A stretch of DNA of 64,000 nucleotides from Nocardiopsis alba DSM 43377 (GCF_000341225.1 NZ_ANAC01000001.1:248001-312000); one strand, 5' to 3'. Positions 36,777 to 44,916 are shown, numbered from the stretch's first letter. A program made the numbers and translations. The notes: generated by a model not told the origin, from the letters alone.

Positions 36777-37099
36777 TGTCCGTCGCGGTGGAGCGGCTCG
36801 GCGCCGAGGACATCGGCGCCGAGCCCGGCGCGAGGGCGACCCTCGTCCAGATCTCCAGCGCGTTCTGTCAGCCCTGCCGGGCCACCCGCCGGATCCTGGA
36901 GGAGGTGGCCGCGATGGTCGAGGGCGTGACCCACGTGGAGATCGACGCCGAGTCGCACCTGGACCTGGTGCGACGGCTGGAGATCCGCGGAACCCCGACG
37001 GTGTTCGTCCTGGACTCCTCGGGGCGGATCGTGCGGCGGGCCCAAGGGCAGCCCCGTAAGGCGGACGTGATCGCCGCTCTCGGTCGAGCCGTTCTCTGA
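36776..37099 (+). CDS. Thioredoxin-family protein
   Basis: A thioredoxin-fold protein of 107 residues with the redox motif SAFCQPCRATRRIL (CQPC rather than CGPC) and cis-Pro in IRGTPTVFVLD. No signal peptide is visible. Coupling to the LmeA-like gene by stop-start overlap is conserved in streptomycetes. CQPC suggests a reductase with a special partner, not a general thioredoxin. Confidence 0.9.
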   Translation: MSVAVERLGAEDIGAEPGARATLVQISSAFCQPCRATRRILEEVAAMVEGVTHVEIDAESHLDLVRRLEIRGTPTVFVLDSSGRIVRRAQGQPRKADVIAALGRAVL

Positions 37100-37209
37100 G
37101 CTCCCGAACACGCGTTCTCGAGACGCCTCTCCCACATCCTGGACCCCATCCGTCTCCGGTTCCCCTTGTGGAGCGGGGACGATGGCTCCTCTTGTGATCC
37201 AGGACACCA

Positions 37210-37237
37210 GTGACAAGACGATGCCGTGCCTGTAGCG
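37210..37237 (+). promoter_or_regulatory. Promoter of the leader peptide / sulfurtransferase transcript
   Basis: GTGACA (37210-37215) and TAGCGT (37232-37237) are separated by 16 bases and resemble a -35/-10 pair. The GTG of the leader peptide at 37246 lies eight bases after the -10 box, so transcription probably begins at or next to the start codon. Confidence 0.6.
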
Positions 37238-37245
37238 TCTAAAAC

Positions 37246-37332
37246 GTGACTTCCTTGACGAGCGCGTATCTGACGAAGCGACGGGCGGTCGATTTCTGCC
37301 GCGTCGCCGCCGCGCTCTGTCCGTGTTCCTAG
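37246..37332 (+). CDS. Cysteine-containing leader peptide
   Basis: A 28-codon leaderless ORF starting at GTG. The peptide has the features of actinobacterial sulfur leader peptides: a basic centre LTKRRAVDFCRV followed by AAALCPCS, with three Cys codons in its last 11. Such peptides occur before sulfur-assimilation and sulfurtransferase operons, where ribosome stalling at Cys codons when Cys-tRNA is low is thought to alter expression of the downstream genes. Here the next gene, 359 bases away, is a sulfurtransferase. Confidence 0.75.
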   Translation: MTSLTSAYLTKRRAVDFCRVAAALCPCS

Positions 37333-37691
37333 GGCGGACGGGCCTCGAGCCCGAGTCCGTTCCGTGCGACCGGATCCTTCGGTGCCCACACCCGCGGTCG
37401 AGATGACTTCCCGTACGTGTGGAACCCGGAGAACGGAGTCCCCTCACCCTCGTGGGTGATCGGACCCGAACTCCCCGTACACCGCGTATCCGGGCTCCGT
37501 GCGTCCACGTTCGCCCATCCCGAACAGCCCGTTCTCCACGTCCGATCGACACCCGAACCGGGTGCCACGGGGGTACCCCCCGAACGCCCCCGGACGCGGG
37601 AGCCCACCGGCGTACCCCGGTTCCGGCCCCATATCCGGAACCGACGCAACGACACACACGACACCGCACGTAGAAACACAGGAGGTTCCCC
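37333..37691 (+). promoter_or_regulatory. Long leader region of the sulfurtransferase operon
   Basis: No convincing gene lies in these 359 bases between the leader peptide and the sulfurtransferase. Several short inverted repeats (for example CACCCTCGTGGGTG at 37447-37460) could form alternate RNA structures coupled to translation of the leader peptide. The strong ribosome-binding site AGGAGGTT of the sulfurtransferase lies at the end (37680-37687). Attenuation is inferred, not shown. Confidence 0.5.
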
Positions 37692-38537
37692 ATGAGCCGC
37701 TCCGACGTCCTCGTGGACGCCGACTGGGTGGAGGCTCACCTGGACGACGCCGACGTCGTCCTCGTCGAGGTGGACGAGGACACGTCCGCCTACGACAAGG
37801 GCCACATCCGAGGCGCCGTCAAGATCGACTGGAAGACGGACCTCCAGGACCCGGTCCGTCGCGACTTCGTCGACAAGACCGGGTTCGAGAAGCTGCTGTC
37901 CGCCAAGGGCATCGGCAACGACGACCAGGTGATCCTGTACGGCGGCAACAACAACTGGTTCGCGGCCTACGCGTACTGGTACTTCAAGCTCTACGGCCAC
38001 GACAACGTGCGCCTGCTCGACGGCGGCCGCAAGAAGTGGGAGCTCGACTCCCGCGAGCTCGTCGAGGAGGTCCCGGAGCGGGCCGCCACCGAGTACCGGG
38101 CCCAGGAGCAGGACACCTCGATCCGCGCCTTCCGCGACGAGGTCGTCGGGGCCATCGGCGTCAAGGACCTCGTCGACGTCCGTTCGCCCGACGAGTTCAC
38201 CGGCAAGCTGCTGGCCCCCGCGCACCTGCCGCAGGAGACCTCGCAGCGTCCGGGCCACATCCCGACCGCGCGCAACATCCCGTGGGCCAAGACCGCCAAC
38301 GAGGACGGCACCTTCAAGTCCGCCGAGGAGCTGCGCGAGCTCTACACCGAGGCCGGGGTCGACCTGGACAAGGACATCATCGCCTATTGCAGGATCGGTG
38401 AGCGCTCGTCGCACACCTGGTTCGCGCTGCACGAGATCATCGGGCTGGAGAACGTCAAGAACTACGACGGCTCCTGGACCGAGTACGGCTCCCTGGTGGG
38501 CGTGCCGGTCGAGCTGGGGGAGGCCGAGGCCAAGTGA
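37692..38537 (+). CDS. Thiosulfate/3-mercaptopyruvate sulfurtransferase (rhodanese)
   Basis: A tandem rhodanese of 281 residues. The N-terminal domain lacks an active Cys; the C-terminal domain has the catalytic Cys233 in IAYCRIGERSSH. This CRIGERSSH loop is typical of the actinobacterial SseA/CysA sulfurtransferase paired with DUF1416. It transfers sulfane sulfur from thiosulfate or mercaptopyruvate to cyanide or thiols in vitro. The ATG at 37692 has a strong AGGAGG. DUF1416 starts in its stop codon. Confidence 0.95.
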   Translation: MSRSDVLVDADWVEAHLDDADVVLVEVDEDTSAYDKGHIRGAVKIDWKTDLQDPVRRDFVDKTGFEKLLSAKGIGNDDQVILYGGNNNWFAAYAYWYFKLYGHDNVRLLDGGRKKWELDSRELVEEVPERAATEYRAQEQDTSIRAFRDEVVGAIGVKDLVDVRSPDEFTGKLLAPAHLPQETSQRPGHIPTARNIPWAKTANEDGTFKSAEELRELYTEAGVDLDKDIIAYCRIGERSSHTWFALHEIIGLENVKNYDGSWTEYGSLVGVPVELGEAEAK

Positions 38538-38836
38538 CCGGTTGCGGAGCACCCGAGGGCGGAGTGGCCCTGGCCGACGTCGACGCCGGTGACCAGGCGG
38601 TCATCCAGGGCACGGTGACCCGGGACGGTCGACCGCTGCGCGGCGCCTACGCCCGGCTGTTGAACGAGTCCGACGACTTCGTCGGAGAGGTGGCCACCGG
38701 CGACGAGGGGACCTTCCGGTTCTTCGCCGCCGACGGCACCTGGAAGGTACGTGTCCTGGCCTCCCAGGGGTTCACCGGCGAGTACCCGGTCCTGGCCGAG
38801 GTCGGAAAGATCGTGAACCTCGAGGTCCAGGCCTGA
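38534..38836 (+). CDS. DUF1416-family protein
   Basis: A small beta-rich protein of 100 residues of the DUF1416 family. It starts with GTG overlapping the sulfurtransferase stop by four bases. The sequence resembles a carboxypeptidase-regulatory-like domain (VIQGTVTRDGRPLRGAYARLL, then GTFRFFAADGTWKVRVL). The N-terminal TGCGAPEGG carries a single Cys. It always accompanies this sulfurtransferase in actinobacteria, hinting at a role in the same sulfur relay; the function is not known. Confidence 0.92.
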   Translation: MTGCGAPEGGVALADVDAGDQAVIQGTVTRDGRPLRGAYARLLNESDDFVGEVATGDEGTFRFFAADGTWKVRVLASQGFTGEYPVLAEVGKIVNLEVQA

Positions 38837-38860
38837 CCGTGCTCTGAGACCGAACGGTGC

Positions 38861-38908
38861 CGACGGCGCCGGTGACGATGGGGACCCCCGTCGCCGCCGG
38901 CGCCGTCG
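38861..38908 (+). terminator. Terminator of the sulfurtransferase operon
   Basis: A perfect 12-bp stem (38861-38872 with 38897-38908), GC-only apart from single A-T pairs, with an inner region able to pair further (GACG/CGTC). From 38909 to 39230 I see no gene; TTGTCCACA at 38985-38993 and ATGTCCACA at 39234-39242 resemble actinobacterial DnaA boxes but are only two and are not near dnaA. Confidence 0.8.
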
Positions 38909-39230
38909 CGCCGTGTCGGGGAGAGACGCCCCGGAGAAGGGGCGACGCGCCCTGGAGCGGGCGTTCGCGCACGTGCCCGAGGGGTTGTCCACAGGCGGTG
39001 GTCCTGGACTGGAAAGCGGTGGGGCACCCTGCTTCACTGTGAGTGTCACGGCCACGCCATTCGGGGGTCTCGGACACGGAGCGTGTCCGAGCCCCGGGCG
39101 GTTCGGCCGTGACGAGCGCGCAGGGTGTCGGCCACCGGTACCCGACCTCCGACCGTCCGGCGGCCGGAGCCCCCGCGTGGACGATTCCCCGGCGGTCCTC
39201 TCTCCCCGCCGTCGGGCAGGAGGTGTTCGG

Positions 39231-41426
39231 ATGATGTCCACAGAACGGTCGTCGAAGGTCGACGCCGGTACGTCCCGGAACGATGCCGGGCGCACCTACC
39301 TCGGCTGGCGGCACAGGGTCCTCATCCCACCACCGGGTCCCGCACCGCGTCGTCCCGCGCCCGAGGACGCACACGGACTCAGCGAGGAGTGGATCGCGGG
39401 CCAACGCGACAGCGAGGCCCTCACCAACCGCCCCCTCTACTACGCCCTGGGCGGGCTCGCCCTGCTCGCTCTGCTGTTCCCCCTGCTGTGGTCGACACGC
39501 GTCCTGCCCGGACCACTGGCCCTGGGAGGGGTGTTCGCCTGCGCGGCCATCGCGGCACCGGTCGCCTTCGCCCTCGTCCAGAGCCGCCAGGTCATGGCCC
39601 GGCGGCTGGCCCGGGCCGAGGAACGCATCGGAGCGGAGCGCGCGGAGCGCGAACGGCTTCTGCGCGAGCGCCAGCACGACCACGCTCGGAAGTACACCGA
39701 GTGGCGGGCGGCCTGCCGCGCCTACGAGGCCCAGCCGCACTGGTACGGGGTGACGGTCCCCTCCGATACCTCGGCGGTCGTCGTGGTCGGCGGGACCGAC
39801 TCCGGGTGGTCGGCCCTGCTCACCACGGTCGGGATCTCACGTCTGCGCGAGGGCGGCGACCTCACCGTCGTCGACCTCACCGGCCGCGGCGTCACGCGTG
39901 AACTCGTCCGGTTGGCCCGACGCTGCGCGGTGGGGCCCCGGCACTGGGTGCTCCCGGCCGACCTGCCCCGGATGACCCTGGGCACCGATCTGGACGCGGG
40001 GCAACGGGCGCGGATCCTCTCCGCGGTGGCCGCGGCCTCGGGGCGGGACGAGGATTCCGACGCCGACGAGACGCTCCTGCTGCGCCTGCTGGAGGTGCTC
40101 GGTCCGGAGGTGGGCATCGACCGCCTGATCGGTGGTCTGCGCGCCCTGGTGACACCGGCCGAGGACATGGCCGAGGACGATCCGGCCCTGGCCCTGCTCG
40201 GCCCCCGGGAGCGTGAGCGGGTCCGCGAACGCTGTGCCGACGTCCCCGATGCCCGGGGGCGGGCATGGCGATTGGAACAACGGCTCAGTCCCTTCGAGGC
40301 CGTGGGCACCCGGGCCGAGGACGGCACCTACGCGCAGGTCAAGATCATCTCCACCGACCGGGCCTCCGGTCCGGGCGCGGCCCGGGTGTACGGCACCTAC
40401 GCGGTCGCGGCGCTCAGCGAGCTCCTGGAGGCGCGGACCCCGTCCAGGGGGTCGGCGGCGACCGCCTCCCGGAAGCGGAGGGAGCGGACCCGCACCGTGG
40501 TGGTCTGCGGAGCCGAGACCCTCCCCGAGGAGGAGGTCGACCAGGTTCTGTCCGCCGCAGAGGACGGCGGGGTGGAGGTGGTGCTCATGTTCCGGGAGGC
40601 GGTGCCCCTCGCGTTGCGTCATCTCGACGGCCCCTCCCGGCTCCCCGTGCTGATGCGTCAGTCCGGGCCGGAGGAGGGCGTCGAACGGCTCGCCGCTCTG
40701 GTGGCACGGGCCTCTGGAGGTCGAGGGGTCGACATGGCCGCGCACGGTCTCACCGAGGCGGTCGGCGGGGCCGTGGGCGAGACGGCGGCCGAGGGAGAGG
40801 ACGGCGGCTCGGAGGGGGAGCCCGACGACGAGCCTCTCTTCCCTTCGCCGCACACCGAGTCCGGAGCGCTCATTCGCAACGCGGCCGCGGCCATCACCCC
40901 GCTGGACCTGGTCCGCCATGTGAGATCCGCCACGGTGTGGGGTCGGGCGACGGCGAAGGCGGCCGAGGCCGACACACCGAACCCGGAGCGGGGCGCGGCG
41001 GGGGCGGACACCGGGGGAACGGCCCCCGACACGGCCTCCCTGAGGTCCCTGGCGCCCACGACGGCTCTCGTCCTGACCCCCGACGGTCCGGTCTCGGCCG
41101 ACACCAACCCGGGTATCCTCACCCTGGCCACCGCCACTCTCGCCACCGCCGAGGACCATCGGAACCCCGGCGTCGGCAGGGACGTTGTCCCCATGGGAGC
41201 GGAGGCGGGCGTCTCCCCGGAGTCACCGCGGGTACGGCGTTCCGGAGGCCTCGGCCGTGGAACGGTCCCCGCGGGGGGCGGCACGCCGACCGACACGTCG
41301 GGGGACGGCGTGGTCCTCGAGGAGGCTCGGGGCCCGATGACGGTCCCGGCCGACGACGGGCTCGATCCGTCGCAGGTCCCGCCCAACCTCGGGCCGCCGC
41401 CCGAGCGTTTGGACTGGCGGGTCTGA
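39231..41426 (+). CDS. Unrecognised membrane protein with degenerate P-loop ATPase fold
   Basis: A protein of 731 residues, family not recognised. The basic N-terminus is followed by two membrane helices (about 69-87 and 92-116), a charged coiled coil (118-168) and a large cytoplasmic domain. At 183-201 a hydrophobic strand leads into GGTDSGWSALLTTVG, which looks like a Walker A loop of FtsK/VirD4-type ATPases but lacks the Lys. A strand with VVVCGAETLPEEE (423-435) occupies the Walker B position. The last 200 residues are low-complexity. The ATG at 39231 has AGGAGGTG at good spacing. It precedes murT-gatD. A tethered non-hydrolysing ATPase-like scaffold is possible; this is inference. Confidence 0.72.
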   Translation: MMSTERSSKVDAGTSRNDAGRTYLGWRHRVLIPPPGPAPRRPAPEDAHGLSEEWIAGQRDSEALTNRPLYYALGGLALLALLFPLLWSTRVLPGPLALGGVFACAAIAAPVAFALVQSRQVMARRLARAEERIGAERAERERLLRERQHDHARKYTEWRAACRAYEAQPHWYGVTVPSDTSAVVVVGGTDSGWSALLTTVGISRLREGGDLTVVDLTGRGVTRELVRLARRCAVGPRHWVLPADLPRMTLGTDLDAGQRARILSAVAAASGRDEDSDADETLLLRLLEVLGPEVGIDRLIGGLRALVTPAEDMAEDDPALALLGPRERERVRERCADVPDARGRAWRLEQRLSPFEAVGTRAEDGTYAQVKIISTDRASGPGAARVYGTYAVAALSELLEARTPSRGSAATASRKRRERTRTVVVCGAETLPEEEVDQVLSAAEDGGVEVVLMFREAVPLALRHLDGPSRLPVLMRQSGPEEGVERLAALVARASGGRGVDMAAHGLTEAVGGAVGETAAEGEDGGSEGEPDDEPLFPSPHTESGALIRNAAAAITPLDLVRHVRSATVWGRATAKAAEADTPNPERGAAGADTGGTAPDTASLRSLAPTTALVLTPDGPVSADTNPGILTLATATLATAEDHRNPGVGRDVVPMGAEAGVSPESPRVRRSGGLGRGTVPAGGGTPTDTSGDGVVLEEARGPMTVPADDGLDPSQVPPNLGPPPERLDWRV

Positions 41427-41512
41427 GCGTCGATGGAGAATAAGCTTGGCCTGACACATCGCCCGCCTTCGAAGCGCGTTCGTGCGGGTGATCTAGCGAT
41501 CGTGGAGATTTG

Positions 41513-42769
41513 ATGAGCGAGCTTCCCCTGCGCGCCCAACTGGCCTCGGTACTGGGCAGGAGCGCGGCAAGCCTGTCCAGGGCCACCGGACGAGGAGACG
41601 GCTCCGTCATCGGTGGACGCGTCGCCCTCAAGGTCGAACCGGACCTGCTCGCCAAGCTCGCCCAAGGGCGCAGGCTGGCCCTGGTCAGCGCCACCAACGG
41701 CAAGACCACCACGACCCGGCTCATCGCGCAGGCCCTGCGCGAGCTCGGTGAGGTGGCCACCAACGAGTACGGCGCGAACATGCCCACCGGGCACATCACC
41801 GCGCTCTCCGACAACAAGTCGGCGATCAACGGCGTGCTGGAGGTGGACGAGAAGTACCTGCCCCAGGTCCTCAAGGCCACCTCGCCCGCCTTCGTCGTGC
41901 TGATGAACCTCAGCCGCGACCAGATGGACCGCGCCTCGGAGATCAACCTGCTCGCGAAGAAGTGGCGTACCGCCCTGTCGCAGAGCAACACCCACGTGAT
42001 CGCCAACGCCGACGACCCGCTCGTGGCCTGGGCCGGTCTGGGCGCCCCGAACGCCACCTGGGTCTCGGCCGGTCAGCGCTGGAAGGAGGACGCCTGGTGC
42101 TGCCCCGAGTGCGGCGGTCACCTCAAGCGCGACCAGGACCCGTACTGGGAGTGCCCCGAGTGCGGCCTCTCCCGGCCCGAGACCGCCTGGGCGGTGGACA
42201 ACGACTCCGACACCCTGATCGCCCCCGGCGGTCAGCAGATCAAGCTCCGGCTCAACCTGCCGGGCGACGCCAACCGGTCCAACGCCGCGATCGCCGCCGC
42301 CACCGCGGCCGGGTACGGACTCCACCCCGAGCGCACGGTCGAGCGGTTGCGCGAGATCTCCTCGGTGGCCGGCCGCTACACCTCGGTGGTCACCATGGGC
42401 GTCGAGGTCCGTCTGCTGCTCGCCAAGAACCCGGCCGGTTGGCTGGAGTCCTTCGCGGTCCTCGACCCGCCGCGCGTCCCGGTGATCCTGGCGGTCAACG
42501 CCCAGATCCCCGACGGCAAGGACACCTCCTGGCTGTGGGACGTGGACTACCGTGTCCTCCGCGGCCGCCGGGTGTTCGTCATGGGCGAGCGTCGCACCGA
42601 CCTCGCCCTGCGTCTGGAGACCGACGAGGTCCCCTTCGAGGTGGCCGACCGGGTGGACGAGATCCTGGGCCGCCTCAAGGCGGAGCGTCCCGACATCACC
42701 AAGGTCGACGTCATCGCCAACTACACCGCCTTCCAGCAGATCCGCACGGCGTACGGCCGCGTCCAGTAG
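41513..42769 (+). CDS. murT: Lipid II isoglutaminyl synthase, Mur-ligase subunit MurT
   Basis: The ATP-dependent half of the MurT/GatD complex that amidates D-glutamate in lipid II stem peptides. The 418-residue protein has a P-loop SATNGKTTTTRLIAQAL, then the family-specific zinc ribbon CCPECGG...CPECGLSRP inserted in the central domain and the Mur-ligase C-terminal DUF1727 region (DVDYRVLRGRRVFVMGERRTD). The ATG at 41513 has GGAG at 41504-41507. gatD follows after nine bases. Confidence 0.96.
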   Translation: MSELPLRAQLASVLGRSAASLSRATGRGDGSVIGGRVALKVEPDLLAKLAQGRRLALVSATNGKTTTTRLIAQALRELGEVATNEYGANMPTGHITALSDNKSAINGVLEVDEKYLPQVLKATSPAFVVLMNLSRDQMDRASEINLLAKKWRTALSQSNTHVIANADDPLVAWAGLGAPNATWVSAGQRWKEDAWCCPECGGHLKRDQDPYWECPECGLSRPETAWAVDNDSDTLIAPGGQQIKLRLNLPGDANRSNAAIAAATAAGYGLHPERTVERLREISSVAGRYTSVVTMGVEVRLLLAKNPAGWLESFAVLDPPRVPVILAVNAQIPDGKDTSWLWDVDYRVLRGRRVFVMGERRTDLALRLETDEVPFEVADRVDEILGRLKAERPDITKVDVIANYTAFQQIRTAYGRVQ

Positions 42770-42778
42770 GAGACCCCC

Positions 42779-43492
42779 ATGTCGAACACCAGTAGTGCCC
42801 TGCGGATCGTGTGGATCTACCCCGACCTGCTCAGTACCTACGGGGACCAGGGCAACGTCCTCATCCTTCAGCGCCGCGCCGAGCAGCGCGGGATCCCCAC
42901 CGAGATCGTGCGGGTCCACTCCAGCGATGCCGTGCCCGAGCAGGGCGACATCTACCTGCTCGGCGGCGGTGAGGATCGTCCGCAGATCCTGGCGGCCGAG
43001 CGTCTGCGCGCCGACGGCGGACTCGCCCGGGCCGCGGCCCGGGGCGCGTGCGTCTTCGCGGTCTGCGCCGGCTACCAGATCATCGGTGAGAGCTACGGCG
43101 ACGACGAGGCCAACCCGCTTCCGGGCGTGGGCATCCTCGACATCCGCAGTGGTCGAGGCCAGACCCGCGCCGTGGGCGAGATCGTCGCCGACGTCGACCC
43201 CTCCCTGGGGGTGGGTCGGATCACCGGTTTCGAGAACCACCAGGGCCGCACCGCGATCGGTCCGCAGGCCCGTCCGCTCTCGACCACGGTGAAGGGCATC
43301 GGCAACGACGACCGCACCGAGGGCGCCTACCAGGGGCAGATCCTCGGCACCTACCTGCACGGGCCGGCGCTGCCGCGCAACCCGCAGCTGGCCGATCTGC
43401 TGCTGCGCTGGCGTGTGGGCGCGCTGAACCCGCTGCCGCCGGCGTGGGGTGAGCGTCTGCACGACGAGCGTCTGGCCGCGGCCCTGCGCTGA
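42779..43492 (+). CDS. gatD: Lipid II isoglutaminyl synthase, glutamine amidotransferase subunit GatD
   Basis: The glutaminase half that supplies ammonia to MurT, 237 residues. It is a class I (CobB/CobQ-like) amidotransferase with the nucleophile Cys96 in VFAVCAGYQIIGE, the GFENHQGRT segment and the catalytic His in GTYLHGPALPRNP. The start lies nine bases after the murT stop. A very strong hairpin follows. Confidence 0.96.
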   Translation: MSNTSSALRIVWIYPDLLSTYGDQGNVLILQRRAEQRGIPTEIVRVHSSDAVPEQGDIYLLGGGEDRPQILAAERLRADGGLARAAARGACVFAVCAGYQIIGESYGDDEANPLPGVGILDIRSGRGQTRAVGEIVADVDPSLGVGRITGFENHQGRTAIGPQARPLSTTVKGIGNDDRTEGAYQGQILGTYLHGPALPRNPQLADLLLRWRVGALNPLPPAWGERLHDERLAAALR

Positions 43493-43503
43493 TCGTCGAA
43501 GGA

Positions 43504-43547
43504 CATGATGGAGCCCGGTGGGATCTCTCCCACCGGGCTCCATCATG
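43504..43547. terminator. Perfect 20-bp bidirectional terminator
   Basis: A perfect 20-bp inverted repeat (43504-43523 with 43528-43547) around TCTC lies between the convergent gatD and ygfZ genes. It is the longest perfect hairpin I found in the window and can serve both strands. Confidence 0.93.
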
Positions 43548-43566
43548 TTCGTGTGCGGTGCGGCCG

Positions 43567-44586
43567 TCAGCGCGGTGTGCGGCGGAAGTCGCCGATGTCG
43601 GCGTTGGCGCCGGTGTCCGGGTCGACGATGACCTCCTGACCGGCGGCGATGCCCTCGACGGTCAGGGTGGCGTCGGTGGGCACGGTCCGCTTCACCAGGC
43701 CGAGGGCGATCGGGCCGATCTCGTGGTGACGGGCGGAACCTCCCACGCGGCCGACCCGGCGGCCCTCCATCTCGATGTCGGCGCCCACGTGGGGGAGCCG
43801 GTCGGCGGTACCGTCCAGGTGCAGCATGACCAGCCGCCGGGGCGGGCGTCCCAGGTTGTGCACGCGCGCCACGGTCTCCTGACCGGGGTAGCAGCCCTTG
43901 TCCAGGTGGACGGCGGAGCCGATCCAGTCCATCTCATGGGGGATGGCCCGGTCGTCGGAGTCGATACCGGCCCGAGGCCGGTGGGAGGCGATCCGGTGGG
44001 CCTCGTAGGCCCACAGGCCGGCCGGGCGGGCCCCCGACCCGGTCAGACCCTCGGCGATGGCCACGAGGTCCTCTGAGGGGACGAACAGGTCGACCTGGTC
44101 CTCGGTGACGCGGGAGATCGGCCCCTCGACGGCGGCCAGGACCTCGTCCCGCTTCGGGCCGAGCACGCTGAGCACGGAGCGGCTCTCGGACAGGTCCTCG
44201 ACCTCCACCCGCAGCATGAAGACCATCGAGTCCAGGAAGGCGGCCAGTTCCGCGCCCTGGCCCGGTTCGGTGTGGATCCAGGTGGCCTCGCCGTCGTCGA
44301 CCAAGGAGAGGTGCCACCTCAGGTGGCCTCGAGTGTCCAGGATCAGGGCCTCGGTGCCCGTGCCCGGGGCGAGGCCCCGGGTGAGCTGGCTGGTGAGGTC
44401 GTTGAGCCAGCCCAGACGGTCGGGTCCGCTCACCCGCACCACGCCCCGGTTGCTCCGGTCGACCCAGGCGGCGGAGCGTTCGATCGCGCGGCCCTCGTGG
44501 GAGGGGTCGCCGTAGTGGGCGGCGACGTCGGAGTCGGGTGTCTCGGCGCTCACGGCACCGTGTGTGGTCAGCAGCGGCGAAGTCAT
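43567..44586 (-). CDS. ygfZ: Folate-dependent Fe-S cluster protein YgfZ/GcvT-like
   Basis: A protein of 339 residues of the YgfZ (IBA57) family that uses tetrahydrofolate to help assemble or repair iron-sulfur clusters. The diagnostic KGCYPGQE motif appears as HLDKGCYPGQETVARV. The ATG at 44586 is preferred over longer starts that run into the upstream promoter region. It is divergent from the sORF at 44737. Confidence 0.94.
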   Translation of the reverse strand: MTSPLLTTHGAVSAETPDSDVAAHYGDPSHEGRAIERSAAWVDRSNRGVVRVSGPDRLGWLNDLTSQLTRGLAPGTGTEALILDTRGHLRWHLSLVDDGEATWIHTEPGQGAELAAFLDSMVFMLRVEVEDLSESRSVLSVLGPKRDEVLAAVEGPISRVTEDQVDLFVPSEDLVAIAEGLTGSGARPAGLWAYEAHRIASHRPRAGIDSDDRAIPHEMDWIGSAVHLDKGCYPGQETVARVHNLGRPPRRLVMLHLDGTADRLPHVGADIEMEGRRVGRVGGSARHHEIGPIALGLVKRTVPTDATLTVEGIAAGQEVIVDPDTGANADIGDFRRTPR

Positions 44587-44674
44587 ACCGCCGAGGTTAT
44601 CCGTAGCGGAGGTCGATGCGACAGGGCTTCGAAGCGGCTGCTCTGACCTGGGGATACACGTCACAGAAAAACAT

Positions 44675-44704
44675 TTGCCCCGGGCCGGGAGGACGACATA
44701 CCTT
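44675..44704 (+). promoter_or_regulatory. Promoter of the 44737 sORF
   Basis: TTGCCC (44675-44680) and TACCTT (44699-44704) are 18 bases apart. A start of transcription around 44711 would place the ribosome-binding site close to the 5' end of the RNA. Confidence 0.55.
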
Positions 44705-44736
44705 CGAGGCACGCAGGAAAGGAGGTGGTCCGAGAA

Positions 44737-44775
44737 ATGATCGATTTCAGGACTGGCGAGGTGGCCGTCCGCTAG
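44737..44775 (+). CDS. 12-residue ORF with near-perfect anti-16S ribosome-binding site
   Basis: ATG at 44737 to TAG at 44775 encodes MIDFRTGEVAVR. Bases 44716-44731 (GGAAAGGAGGTGGTCC) pair along almost their whole length with the 3' end of 16S rRNA; only the first base mismatches and one position is a G-U wobble. No other gene in the window has such a site. The product is too short to classify. It may be a leader, a translational decoy or a small peptide. It lies between divergent ygfZ and the nitrobindin gene and is followed by a folded region at 44830-44894. Confidence 0.55.
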   Translation: MIDFRTGEVAVR

Positions 44776-44829
44776 GACGACGCTGAGCGTTCGCTCGACG
44801 CGCGTCGTGGCGAATCCCAGACGGACACC

Positions 44830-44894
44830 CGAACCCCGGGCTGTCGGACCTGGTCCGACCCGACCCCGCTCAGGCGGGAACGGCCCGGGGTTCG
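44830..44894 (+). ncRNA. Possible three-way-junction RNA or elaborate terminator
   Basis: An outer perfect 12-bp stem (44830-44841 with 44883-44894) encloses two hairpins: GTCGGAC/GTCCGAC with loop CTG (about 44843-44859) and CCCGC/GCGGG with loop TCAG (about 44865-44878). Together with the sORF upstream this suggests a structured transcript of about 190 nt. It may simply terminate the sORF transcript toward the convergent nitrobindin gene. Confidence 0.45.
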
Positions 44895-44916
44895 TTCTGT
44901 CCGAAGACCCTCGAGG

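Noticed and set aside
38985..39242. Two DnaA-box-like sequences (TTGTCCACA and ATGTCCACA)
   Set aside because: Only two copies, 250 bases apart, with no AT-rich region and no dnaA/dnaN nearby; expected by chance in a 64-kb window.
40658..43546. A 962-codon open frame antisense to the ATPase-like, murT and gatD genes
   Set aside because: It is the reverse-complement shadow of three well-supported genes; high GC keeps stop codons out of antisense frames. Its product is rich in Gly, His, Val and Gln with no recognisable domain.
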